Shown: positions 54,335-62,681, counted from the stretch's first letter. The stretch: 64,000 nt of DNA from Sediminibacterium magnilacihabitans (GCA_002973575.1 PVEQ01000005.1:150277-214276); one strand, 5' to 3'. Program-made: numbers and translations. The notes: generated by a model from the letters alone, not told the origin.

Positions 54335-54610
54335 ATGAAATCGAATTTTCCAACTCAAGCATGCTACTCTCAGCCGTTTCGTTTAGAAAAAGAAGTATTG
54401 CAAGATCCTCATAAGGTCTTCACTTGCTTTTTTGGAACTTATACACTTGCAACTGCCAAGCAATATTTAGCAGAGTGGGTAGAATTAGCGTGTACTACTG
54501 ATAACGTCTTGTACATTGACTCCGAAGACAGGACAAACTTGTTACGTTTTTGCCATTTCATGGAAGAAATGCTTGAAGCTGCATTCATTGCAGATAAACA
54601 AAATCGATAA
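54335..54610 (+). CDS. Hypothetical protein, 91 residues
   Basis: No family recognised. It is soluble and mixed in composition, with an aromatic/cysteine-rich middle (FTCFFGTYTLATAKQYLAEWVELACTT region, residues 29-55) and a helical C-terminus (LLRFCHFMEEMLEAAF). It follows a ~160-base AT-rich intergenic stretch shared with the divergent XRE gene. Coding appearance is reasonable because it lies outside all other genes and starts cleanly after AT-rich upstream DNA. Confidence 0.5.
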   Translation: MKSNFPTQACYSQPFRLEKEVLQDPHKVFTCFFGTYTLATAKQYLAEWVELACTTDNVLYIDSEDRTNLLRFCHFMEEMLEAAFIADKQNR

Positions 54611-54621
54611 ATGTTTTATTG

Positions 54622-54876
54622 TTATCCTTTAAATACATTTTGATTGTGCCACTCAATATACTTTTCACCCTGCATGTCTGCTTCTCTGGGAAGGATTAGA
54701 AAAAGATTATTGTCATGAAAACAGTGGTATTCCTTTCCATTCTCAAACTCCTCTTTTATTCCATTGTTTACTTCTACTTTATGATCAGTATTGATTGTTA
54801 CCGGAACCCCTATCACACCCTTGTTTACAGGTAATAAACAGTAATTTAGCACTAGCCCCACAAGAATTTTCAGCAT
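54622..54876 (-). CDS. Small hypothetical protein, possibly exported
   Basis: 84 residues: a hydrophobic start (MLKILVGLVLNYCLLPV) that could be a signal or anchor, then an acidic, Asn-rich body (INTDHKVEVNNGIKEEFENG) and a short C-terminus. Not recognised. Its start is only 10 bases from the divergent protease start, leaving no room for separate promoters, which weakens the call. It could be a fragment. Confidence 0.35.
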   Translation of the reverse strand: MLKILVGLVLNYCLLPVNKGVIGVPVTINTDHKVEVNNGIKEEFENGKEYHCFHDNNLFLILPREADMQGEKYIEWHNQNVFKG

Positions 54877-54886
54877 TAACTACAGC

Positions 54887-55720
54887 ATGATGAAAACGAT
54901 TGTTATTTTTTTATTTGCACTTTTCGCTATTAGTGCTGCGTTGTCGCAAAACGATAGTTTAAAGAAATTCAGCTACCCATTATTAGGTTTCTCGACCGAC
55001 AGCAGTAAGTTTAGCCCAGCTGGTGGAACGTGCTTCTTTATTCGCAACAACGGCAAAATTTATTTGATAACAGCCCGGCATGTAATTACCGGATGTGGTA
55101 TTGCTACAAATCGAAATGAATACCCCGAACAGTTTACAGTTATTAATAACATTAATGGTGTGCCGAGTTTTATTTCGGTTAACGTCAAGGGTGCAAAGGA
55201 CCTTTTTCCTTGTCCTGATACATTGTTGAATGACCCAGATATATTCGCGATGGAAGTAATCGGAGAAACTACGAGCAGATTGAACTCAGTCGAACAATTT
55301 ATTAAACCTCCATTCCGTCAAACTGATTGTATAGATATGTACGGTTTCCCCGGTGTAGACTATTTTAAGTATCCAGAAGCGTTTGTTGTTCCCGAAGTGG
55401 CGCACCAGCATATTGAAAGAGAAAACACAATTATCTATGATCGTAACGCGGATTCAACCCAACAAACAGTTGATTCATCGAATTACATTGTAGTGAACAA
55501 AAATCTCAACATTGCCACAACTTTAAAAGGGTTTTCCGGTTCACCTGTTTTTCTAAAAGAACTTAACTCAAATAAGATTCGACTATTAGGCGTATTTGCT
55601 GAGTTTGGTTTTGACACCAAAAATTTGAATTACAAATACTGGAAGCTGCCGAAGATTGGATACGCGTATCGAAAAAGCAATGATGTATCTATCAATTACA
55701 CCGGAATCTCCAATGAGTGA
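54887..55720 (+). CDS. Secreted trypsin-like serine peptidase
   Basis: 277 residues (a second ATG follows immediately). The signal peptide is MMKTIVIFLFALFAISAALSQ. The catalytic triad is readable: His in LITARHVITG, Asp in DPDIFAMEV, Ser in LKGFSGSPVFLKE (GxSGSP). It therefore acts outside the cytoplasm. It lies in the accessory island between orphan small genes and the toxin-antitoxin-chaperone module. The signal peptide argues against a role as the cytoplasmic protease effector of defence systems such as Avs1. Substrate unknown. Confidence 0.8.
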   Translation: MMKTIVIFLFALFAISAALSQNDSLKKFSYPLLGFSTDSSKFSPAGGTCFFIRNNGKIYLITARHVITGCGIATNRNEYPEQFTVINNINGVPSFISVNVKGAKDLFPCPDTLLNDPDIFAMEVIGETTSRLNSVEQFIKPPFRQTDCIDMYGFPGVDYFKYPEAFVVPEVAHQHIERENTIIYDRNADSTQQTVDSSNYIVVNKNLNIATTLKGFSGSPVFLKELNSNKIRLLGVFAEFGFDTKNLNYKYWKLPKIGYAYRKSNDVSINYTGISNE

Positions 55721-55743
55721 GTATCTACACATTTTCTTATGGG

Positions 55744-55827
55744 ATGTTGACATTGAACGAACTGGTAGAAGAAGTTCGGAAGAAAATAGTTGATCTGCAA
55801 CCCCCAATTGCAGAAGATAGCGTTTGA
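55744..55827 (+). CDS. Very small ORF, doubtful
   Basis: 27 codons (MLTLNELVEEVRKKIVDLQP...). The composition looks like a helical protein fragment rather than random sequence, but there is no homology I can name. It may be the remnant of a larger gene downstream of the protease. Confidence 0.15.
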   Translation: MLTLNELVEEVRKKIVDLQPPIAEDSV

Positions 55828-55934
55828 ATTGATTACAAAAGATCAATTCAGAAAAACGCAGTAAACTGTATATAAGCTGCAATGTTTTTTTGCAATGTGC
55901 TATTCATCTTTTCAACCAGAAGAGACTATCAACA

Positions 55935-56345
55935 TTAATACTCAAATGGCAAGAGCGGAAGCATTGCATTAGCGATATACGTGCCTTCCAATCGCGCGCA
56001 CATGAGTCCACGGGTAATACCTACAGCAATCTTACTCATGGAATCTCTAACACCGGGAGTGATCTGAAAAGTCCTTTCTGGGAGGATGGTTATATGCTGT
56101 TCAAAAACCTTCAGTTCAAAAAGGCATGTCGTTTTAAAATACAGCAGATTTTCATTGTTAGTTTTGTTGATAACACTAACAGAGGTTGTATACATCATGA
56201 GCTTTCGATCGAAATCGAGCTTTTGTTCTTGCTCTATTTCATAATCTAGTACATGCCCATGTTCAAACAGACTGACTTTTGGAAAGAGGTCAAAGCCAGT
56301 AACCTCTGCTGCTATTACTCTGTATGATTGCGTAATGTCTTCCAT
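55935..56345 (-). CDS. SecB-like chaperone of a toxin-antitoxin-chaperone module
   Basis: 136 residues. The pattern follows SecB: alternating beta strands (KLMMYTTSVSVINKTN, LLYFKTTCLFELKVFEQHITIL), a long helix (DSMSKIAVGITRGLMCARLEG) and the terminal GTYIANAMLPLLPFEY. That terminus parallels SecB's RGTFPxxxLxPxxF. It lies 5 bases after a HigA-like antitoxin gene and third in the order toxin-antitoxin-chaperone, as in the Mycobacterium tuberculosis HigB1-HigA1-Rv1957 TAC system. It would protect the antitoxin from degradation. The SecB assignment is from pattern reading. Confidence 0.75.
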   Translation of the reverse strand: MEDITQSYRVIAAEVTGFDLFPKVSLFEHGHVLDYEIEQEQKLDFDRKLMMYTTSVSVINKTNNENLLYFKTTCLFELKVFEQHITILPERTFQITPGVRDSMSKIAVGITRGLMCARLEGTYIANAMLPLLPFEY

Positions 56346-56350
56346 GAGAT

Positions 56351-56806
56351 TTATCCTTCAACAGTTTGGGCTATGGTTTTTTCCGTAATGGCCATTCCCC
56401 CCATATCACTGATGTATTGATCGAGATTGAATCGTGTCCATTCGGAAATGGGGGAAGACACACTTAATTTGATCTGCACAACGGGCTGAGATTTTGTTGT
56501 TTCCACATCCAGCAGTGTAATATCCAACACGCGTTGAACAGCAATGAGCGTACTGATTGTAAAATTGTGGGTACCACTCAACCATCGAGAGATCAGTGAA
56601 ACTTGTCTTTCACCCATAGCAACAGCGAACTGCGTTTGGTTCATCCCCCGCGCTTTCATGGCCTGGTAGATCTTGGCCGCTAGCTTCATTTTATAATTTG
56701 TCTCCTCTTGTTGTTCAGCAGAAATTTTTGACTGCAAATCACCAAAGATCGGGCTGAAGTAATCGTCTCCCCAATTATCCTCAGTATGAATGATCTTTTC
56801 TGTCAT
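56351..56806 (-). CDS. HigA-like XRE antitoxin with C-terminal extension
   Basis: 151 residues. Residues ~39-98 are a Cro/C1 helix-turn-helix (MKARGMNQTQFAVAMGERQV, then SRWLSGTHNFTISTL). The acidic N-terminus (HTEDNWGDDYFSPIFGDLQ) is longer than in classical HigA. The last ~50 residues (QPVVQIKLSVSSPISEW..., then DMGGMAITEKTIAQ) lie outside the HTH and are the place where chaperone-addicted antitoxins carry their ChAD segment. It lies 32 bases after the toxin gene and 5 before the SecB-like gene. Confidence 0.8.
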   Translation of the reverse strand: MTEKIIHTEDNWGDDYFSPIFGDLQSKISAEQQEETNYKMKLAAKIYQAMKARGMNQTQFAVAMGERQVSLISRWLSGTHNFTISTLIAVQRVLDITLLDVETTKSQPVVQIKLSVSSPISEWTRFNLDQYISDMGGMAITEKTIAQTVEG

Positions 56807-56838
56807 AGTCTTTTTTTGTATCTTTTTTGCCTTTGACT

Positions 56839-57354
56839 TTAAGTCTTGGTGATCCAGAGATCACCATCGAGCCTTAATCCATTAGCGGATCGTTTGATAG
56901 TGCCGTTCTTAAGTTTGGTGCGAAGCACCATTGATACATCCATCATTGCATGAACCTCTTTTTTCAGGTTAGCATCTTCCTGCCAGGTCCTTGTTGCCTT
57001 GGGTCCACCGTCTCCCAGTATGGTCAATTGATCATCCAGCCGAATACAGTACAAGCGTAAGTTAATCTCCGGTACATCATATAAGGCACATACCATATCA
57101 TCGGGATTCAGGCCCTCGTCCAGCTTGAAAAAGTTCTCAGTACAGCCAGTCTCTTTCCCAAGCGAATTGAGCCTACGAACGATATCCATGAGTTCTTCTG
57201 GATAGCGGTCCCGGTATTTTTGAAAGAACTGATCCAGCTTTGTAGTTATCTCTCCCTCAGCCAACTCAAACATCACTGTATAAAGTGATGCCATCTTTCC
57301 AGAGTACATTTCTAACCACCTAAGTTTGGACTTCACAATTCGAATGGTATGCAA
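56839..57354 (-). CDS. HigB/RelE-like toxin (Gp49-like)
   Basis: 171 residues, cytoplasmic. The C-terminal half resembles phage-derived Gp49-like/HigB toxins, a RelE-superfamily mRNA interferase fold: INLRLYCIRLDDQLTILGDGGPKATRTWQ, then LKKEVHAMMDV (landmarks around residues 100-145). The N-terminal third is an uncharacterised helical extension. A second ATG fifteen codons in (MYSGKMASLY) is an alternative start. It is the first gene of a three-gene operon with antitoxin and SecB-like chaperone. Catalytic residues cannot be assigned confidently by eye. Confidence 0.65.
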   Translation of the reverse strand: MHTIRIVKSKLRWLEMYSGKMASLYTVMFELAEGEITTKLDQFFQKYRDRYPEELMDIVRRLNSLGKETGCTENFFKLDEGLNPDDMVCALYDVPEINLRLYCIRLDDQLTILGDGGPKATRTWQEDANLKKEVHAMMDVSMVLRTKLKNGTIKRSANGLRLDGDLWITKT

Positions 57355-57463
57355 TTTAGAAAAAATTCACTTATAAGTGAAAAAATGATGACGGAAGCAA
57401 AGTTACTGCTTTGTGAGTTTATTACAAAAGAATATATAGTTGATTATCAATCGAGTATAAAAA

Positions 57464-57628
57464 TTGGGGGATGATTTTAACATTTCCCAGCTCATTGATT
57501 ACCGCGTTTATAAAGGATTAATTGTTTCAAATGATGGCACTAAAGTGGAAGGGAACTTTCAATATGCAGATTTTGAATTCCCGGATGGAGATTCCAGTGT
57601 AATTGACTTGCATCCTCCAAGTGAGTAA
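57464..57628 (+). pseudogene. Short coding-like ORF followed by a terminator, probable gene fragment
   Basis: 54 codons from a TTG (preceded by an in-frame TAA). The peptide (LGDDFNISQLIDYRVYKGLI..., later YADFEFPDGDSSVIDL) has protein-like composition rather than that of random frame. The stop is followed 13 bases later by an intrinsic-terminator-like hairpin. No ATG is available, so it may be the 3' end of a truncated gene. Not recognised. Confidence 0.35.
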
Positions 57629-57641
57629 TTTTTTGCAAACG

Positions 57642-57663
57642 GTAGTGGAAATCGCTACTTTTT
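57642..57663 (+). terminator. Intrinsic terminator-like hairpin
   Basis: GTAGTG (57642-57647) pairs with CGCTAC (57653-57658), with one G-T wobble, over a GAAAT loop, followed by TTTTT. The hairpin is flanked by a direct repeat, TTTTTGCAAA, at 57630-57639 and 57659-57668. It fits the end of the short ORF upstream. Confidence 0.5.
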
Positions 57664-57701
57664 GCAAATGTTTTCTCTTTTTTTCATTTATTTTTTAGAT
57701 A

Positions 57702-57821
57702 ATGTATTCTAATGCATTTATATCCCCGGAAAGGGAATGGGAGGAATTATACCGATATTTCCCAATGGAGTGGTTGTTACCTATCACTGATAGTCATTGG
57801 TGTCTGGTAATAAAAGATTGA
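57702..57821 (+). pseudogene. Small ORF upstream of the STAND nuclease gene, probably decayed
   Basis: 39 codons (MYSNAFISPEREWEELYRYF...). The reading frame closes at 57821. A second frame then reads protein-like (SLVSGNKRLSIVSEVK) and ends in MEDLFK with its stop overlapping the ATG at 57859 as ATGA. Together they suggest one small gene broken by a frameshift, translationally coupled to the big gene, or an accessory mini-gene. Not recognised. Confidence 0.25.
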
Positions 57822-57858
57822 GCATAGTATCGGAAGTAAAGATGGAAGACTTATTCAA

Positions 57859-60800
57859 ATGACTACACTGAACTGGAACATATTCAAAGCGAAATTTCAC
57901 CAGCGCGAACAATCAGCGTTCGAATCACTGTCTTATATGCTGTTCTGCTATGAACATGGTATTAAGAAAGGAATCTTCCGTTTTAAGAATCAAACCGGGA
58001 TCGAAACGGAGCCGATCGATTACGACGGACAGCAGACGGGTTTCCAGGCGAAGTTTTACGACACAAAGCTGTCGGCAAATAAAGATGATATCATTGATTC
58101 TCTTCAAAAAGCGAAATTAAAAAACCCAGAGCTTGACAATATCCTAATTTATACGAACCAGGAGCTTTCTGAAAGTAGCGGCAAGAATAAAAAGAAACCC
58201 ATCTACCTGGTCGCGATTGAAAAAGCAGCCGGCCAACTAAAGGTGAAGATCGAATGGAGAGTCAATAGCCATTTTGAAAAACAATTGTCTGTTCCGGAGA
58301 ATAGATATTTATTCAACCAGTACTTTGAAACAACAAAAGGTATTGTCGATTTCCTGGAAGCATTAACCAGACATTCCGAAACAATCCTGTTTCCAATTCA
58401 CAACGATATTCAGTTCGCGGGCAAGCAGATAAAAATTGATCGTAGCTCGCTTGCAACTGAACTTACGAACGTACCATCACAAGTGATTATACTGTCAGGT
58501 GACGGCGGTAGCGGTAAAACTGCACTGATAAAAGAAATATGGTCCGCATCAAACCCACTATATGTATTGAAAGCTGCCGAGTTCAACCGGACCAGTGTTG
58601 CCGACATACTTCACGATTTCGGGCAATTCGGGTTAGCCGATTTTATTGATGCGCATAAAGAAGAGGCTGGTCGAACCTTTTTCTTTGACTCGGCTGAAAA
58701 ACTGGCGGACCTTGAGAACCAAGAGGTTTTTATAGAGTTCATCTCTGCGTTGATCGCTAATGACTGGAAAGTCATTTTCACCACCCGCAACAGTTATCTG
58801 GATGATTTGCGTTTTCAAATGCTGGAAATTTACCGGTTATCATTTTATACCATTGCGTTGGAAAACCTTTCGACCCCTGAACTGGAAGACCTAGCCACCC
58901 GTTATCAGTTCAAGCTGCCCAAAGATGCCAAACTTCGATCGCTGATCAGGAATTTGTTTTATTTACGGGAGTACCTTGGTCAGTATACGGTCACTCAAGA
59001 CGAAGTAGATTATGCTAAATTTCGGGATATGCTCTGGCAAAAGCGTATCCAGCAATCCAAGGTTAAGAAAAACAATATTCACCTGGAACGCGAAAAATGC
59101 TTTCTCCAGATCGCAAGGCTACGTTGCGATACCGGAAATTTTTTCCTTCCTGACCTGCCTTGCAACGCTGCAGTACTGGCATTGCTGGAACGAGATGAGA
59201 TCATTAAATATGAAGATGCCCAGGGCGGTCATTTTATTACCCATGATATATATGAGGAATGGGCGTTGGAAAAGCTGATTGAAAAAGAGTTTGCGAATTT
59301 CATCAATTGTGCAGAATTTTTCAGCAAGCTAGGGCCGGCATTACCTATGCGCAGAGCGTTTCGCTCGTGGCTATCGGCTAAATTATTACAAGAAGACCCG
59401 CATCTTCGCGCATTTATTGAAAACGCATTTGTCAACAAGGATATCCCGGATTTCTGGAAAGATGAACTCTTGGTCAGCATTCTGCTTTCTGATCACTGCA
59501 ACTGGTTTTTTCAGCAATTTGAAGCGAAGCTTTTCGAGAATGGAAAAAAATACTTGAAGCTCATCATCTTTTTATTGCGCACGGCATGCAAAGAAGTAGA
59601 CGAGAAGTTGCAACTGCTGATGCGTGTGCAAAATGAAAATTTGAACCCGGCCATCGTATTTACAAAACCTAAGGGAAAAGGATGGGAAGCTGTCATTTCG
59701 TTCTTGCATCAACACATCAAGCAATTTGATCGCGAAGATTTGACAATTATTGTGCCGATGCTGAAAGAGTGGGCTATCGAAAACCCAACCGGCCCTGCTA
59801 CCAGGCTTGCAGGCTTATTCGCTCTGCATTTTTATAAAGAAGCAGAATTGAAAGATTCGGTACACTATGGATCGGAAAATGAAAAGCAATTATTGGAAGT
59901 TGTGCTTGGCACTGCAAGTGAGCTGAAGCAAGAGTTGACAACAATCGTGGAAGAATTAGTCACGGGAAAGTTCAATCGCAGGGATTCCTTTGACAGCCTG
60001 CGCGATGCGATCCTGGGAGACAATAACCAAAGCATTCAGTTCATCATTACACTACCGGAACTTACGTTGCGTCTTGCCGATCAGGCTTGGCATCAGGTAG
60101 AAAAAGAACGCCATCCTTACAGCAGCAGCCTTGGTGTTGAGAAGTATTATGCTATCCGTGAGCATGTTCATCGTGATTATTATCCAGCCAGTGCTTTACA
60201 GACCCCCGTTTATTACCTGCTCCAGGTCGCGTTTCCGCAAACCATACAATTCATCCTCGATTTTACGAATAGGGCAATCTCTGCTTATGCGAAATCGGAA
60301 TACGGAAATACTGTTGAAGAAGTGGAAGTCCAAGTTGACGATGTTCGGGTCAAGCAACATATCAGTATCAGCCTGTGGTGCATGTACCGTGGCTCAGGTT
60401 CGCCGGTTACACCGTATCTTCTTCAATCCATTCACATGGCCCTGGAGAAGAAACTTATGGAAATAGGGAAGAATACAGACGGGAAAAATCTCGGCAAGTG
60501 GCTTAAGCATCTGCTGCGGCACAGCAACTCTGCTTCCATTTCAGCAGTTGTCACCAGTGTAGTATTAGCACATCCCAATAAATTGTTTGAAGTTGCGCTT
60601 GTCTTGTTCCGGAGTTATTCTTTCTTGCTGTATGACAATATTCGTTTAACACGGGAGAGTGAGGCGGAGAGTATTTATTCTATCGGGGTCGGCATGGGTG
60701 CCAGCGACAGACAGTTTGATAAAGAACGCCTTGCTACCTGTAAGGAGCCACACCGGAAAAAAACACTGGAAGGTCTTGCACTAGAATCGCAATTTTTCCG

Positions 60801-62577
60801 GACGGGCGAAGTAAGCGAAACGGTAGCCCAAGATCGGCGCGATGCCATACTTCGCATCATAGATGAAATGTATGCTTCCATCGAGGGAGAAGATACGGAA
60901 ACAGAAAAAAACAAAGTACTTCGATTATTTCTTGCCCGTATTGACAGCCGGAAAATGTCGCCGACCACTGAACCAACGAGTAGCGGTACGCTCATACATT
61001 TTAACCCCGAGCTAGCGCCGGACCTAAAGCAATTCAGCCAGCAGGGCACTCAGCAATTTGAAGAGCACTATAAATATACAGCGCTTAAGATGTGGTCAAT
61101 GAATAAATTCGATCACCGTCATGCTACTAAGGAATACCCGCAATACGAAGGAAATCCAGCCGCCGTTTTACAAGAAACCCGGCAACTCATCGAAGAACTG
61201 AATAAAGGTAGCAGACCGTTGCCTTTCTCTGATGAATCCATTCCGGCATTTGCCTGCGCTGTGTTGATAAAGGAGTACAGCAAACTTCTTTCGAAGAGGG
61301 AGCTCGGCTTCTGTAAAGAAATCATCCTTCAATTCGCATCGCTTCCTTTGCTGGAAGGATACAATTACCAGATCAGCGATGGTGTAGAAGTGGCTGTCAG
61401 TACGCTGCCGTACCTGTATGCCTTATTTCCAAGAGAAAAAAAGGATTTTAATTTTCTTTTACTGTTTATTCTTTTTGATGCGCATTCCATCGGAGAATAC
61501 AAACGGGTGTGTGATTATGCAGCCGAAGCGATCCGCTTCAAGCTATGTTTAGTGCAACCGCGGGAGGCTAATGAAATATTGTTAGCGTACCTCGCGATCA
61601 AGCCGCTACTGGACAAGGCTACAGATTACCGTAAATTACATTTGAAGAAAATGTCCCGGCTCCAGGCAATACAGAAATTCTTTAAAGCTAAATCTAATCA
61701 AAATCGTTTTGAGAATGTACGACCGACTAAGGTTTGTTTTAAACAAATAAAGTTCGAGCGACTGGATATACAGGTGGTTGATATGGTTTTTCAATCGATC
61801 CCTGATGATACCACCGACCCTATCCACTTGGATTTTATAAAGAAAATGCTGGAGCGATTCAGTAAAGACCTGTTAATACGCAGGGGCCATAAAGATGAAG
61901 AGAAAATGGACTACCGGTTGCAAAATCGATTCCTTCGCAAATACGCCCGGTTCTTGTTGCACCGCAATTCTGAGGCGATAGACGCATGGTTGCATTCTTT
62001 TGTGAACCCGTTTATTCCGAGTGAGCAGATGGCAAGGTTTATTTCAGAAGTAATATCCGAGGAGGATCGGCTGGAGCATTATGAACAGTTCTGGAAAATT
62101 TGGAATGACATCTATCCCAGCTTACGCCAGGCTGTTCAGAAAGACGTCTGTCACCGTGATTCCCTTATTCATAATTATCTGTTGGCCTGGCCTTACTGGA
62201 AAGATACTGCCCGTGAATGGCATACATTAAAACCGGCGAATAGCGCTTTCTTTAAAAAAGTATGCGATGATATCGGGCATCATCCTGAAGTATTGTATTC
62301 AATCTCCAAATTCTTGAATGAAGTGGGCACGCCTTATCTGAATGAAGGCCTGCACTGGATCTGCGATATGCTTTCCAGTAATAAAAGTTTGTCTAAGGTA
62401 GACGTACATCCCAATACCATTTATTACCTCAATCATATTGCCCGTCGTTTTGTGTACTTGAACCGGACCAAAATCAAAACTAATCGAATGCTTCGCGAGA
62501 AGGTACTTGTGCTGTTGAACTACTTATTTACAAAAGGATCGGTTAGCGGCTACCTGTTGCGGGAAGAAGTGTTTTAA
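57859..62577 (+). CDS. Avs-like defence protein: PD-(D/E)XK-type nuclease, STAND P-loop ATPase, long helical sensor region
   Basis: 1572 residues, cytoplasmic. Residues ~1-140 look like a restriction-endonuclease fold: E22, then E49/E51 and D54, then QAK at 63-65 (E...QxK), and a following LDNILIYTNQ strand. Residues ~205-400 are a P-loop ATPase with Walker A GDGGSGKT (214-221), Walker B FFFDSAE (274-280) and a sensor-like IFTTRNS (306-312). The remaining ~1170 residues are helical, repeat-like and without recognisable catalytic motifs, as in the target-sensing arms of STAND NTPases. Order and size match single-gene Avs (AVAST) proteins, where sensing a phage protein activates the nuclease. 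Family placement (Avs4-like, Avs2-like or new) cannot be settled by eye. Confidence 0.75.
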   Translation: MTTLNWNIFKAKFHQREQSAFESLSYMLFCYEHGIKKGIFRFKNQTGIETEPIDYDGQQTGFQAKFYDTKLSANKDDIIDSLQKAKLKNPELDNILIYTNQELSESSGKNKKKPIYLVAIEKAAGQLKVKIEWRVNSHFEKQLSVPENRYLFNQYFETTKGIVDFLEALTRHSETILFPIHNDIQFAGKQIKIDRSSLATELTNVPSQVIILSGDGGSGKTALIKEIWSASNPLYVLKAAEFNRTSVADILHDFGQFGLADFIDAHKEEAGRTFFFDSAEKLADLENQEVFIEFISALIANDWKVIFTTRNSYLDDLRFQMLEIYRLSFYTIALENLSTPELEDLATRYQFKLPKDAKLRSLIRNLFYLREYLGQYTVTQDEVDYAKFRDMLWQKRIQQSKVKKNNIHLEREKCFLQIARLRCDTGNFFLPDLPCNAAVLALLERDEIIKYEDAQGGHFITHDIYEEWALEKLIEKEFANFINCAEFFSKLGPALPMRRAFRSWLSAKLLQEDPHLRAFIENAFVNKDIPDFWKDELLVSILLSDHCNWFFQQFEAKLFENGKKYLKLIIFLLRTACKEVDEKLQLLMRVQNENLNPAIVFTKPKGKGWEAVISFLHQHIKQFDREDLTIIVPMLKEWAIENPTGPATRLAGLFALHFYKEAELKDSVHYGSENEKQLLEVVLGTASELKQELTTIVEELVTGKFNRRDSFDSLRDAILGDNNQSIQFIITLPELTLRLADQAWHQVEKERHPYSSSLGVEKYYAIREHVHRDYYPASALQTPVYYLLQVAFPQTIQFILDFTNRAISAYAKSEYGNTVEEVEVQVDDVRVKQHISISLWCMYRGSGSPVTPYLLQSIHMALEKKLMEIGKNTDGKNLGKWLKHLLRHSNSASISAVVTSVVLAHPNKLFEVALVLFRSYSFLLYDNIRLTRESEAESIYSIGVGMGASDRQFDKERLATCKEPHRKKTLEGLALESQFFRTGEVSETVAQDRRDAILRIIDEMYASIEGEDTETEKNKVLRLFLARIDSRKMSPTTEPTSSGTLIHFNPELAPDLKQFSQQGTQQFEEHYKYTALKMWSMNKFDHRHATKEYPQYEGNPAAVLQETRQLIEELNKGSRPLPFSDESIPAFACAVLIKEYSKLLSKRELGFCKEIILQFASLPLLEGYNYQISDGVEVAVSTLPYLYALFPREKKDFNFLLLFILFDAHSIGEYKRVCDYAAEAIRFKLCLVQPREANEILLAYLAIKPLLDKATDYRKLHLKKMSRLQAIQKFFKAKSNQNRFENVRPTKVCFKQIKFERLDIQVVDMVFQSIPDDTTDPIHLDFIKKMLERFSKDLLIRRGHKDEEKMDYRLQNRFLRKYARFLLHRNSEAIDAWLHSFVNPFIPSEQMARFISEVISEEDRLEHYEQFWKIWNDIYPSLRQAVQKDVCHRDSLIHNYLLAWPYWKDTAREWHTLKPANSAFFKKVCDDIGHHPEVLYSISKFLNEVGTPYLNEGLHWICDMLSSNKSLSKVDVHPNTIYYLNHIARRFVYLNRTKIKTNRMLREKVLVLLNYLFTKGSVSGYLLREEVF

Positions 62578-62603
62578 CTTAAACTTATAGTTTTACCTCC
62601 CAC

Positions 62604-62681
62604 TTCATAGAATCGATTCCTGAAGATTTTATGCTCCAACTTACCGAGCTAGAGTTGGCAATTTTAAAGTCACAATTTGTG
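62604..62681 (+). pseudogene. ORF6N-domain gene fragment, interrupted by the group II intron
   Basis: 26 codons, IESIPEDFMLQLTELELAIL followed by KSQFV, match the core of the ORF6N domain (typically ...ERFPEDFMFxLTxEExxNLRSQ...). Both ends are missing. An in-frame stop lies upstream with no N-terminal part, and at 62682 the sequence switches exactly to the intron 5' end. The true 3' exon would lie beyond the intron, outside the window. ORF6N proteins are phage- and mobile-element-linked. Confidence 0.65.

Noticed and set aside
54887..55720. Trypsin-like protease as the effector of an Avs1-type system with the nuclease-STAND gene
   Set aside because: It has a signal peptide, is 2 kb away, and is separated by the oppositely oriented TAC operon. 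The large protein already has its own nuclease-like effector region.
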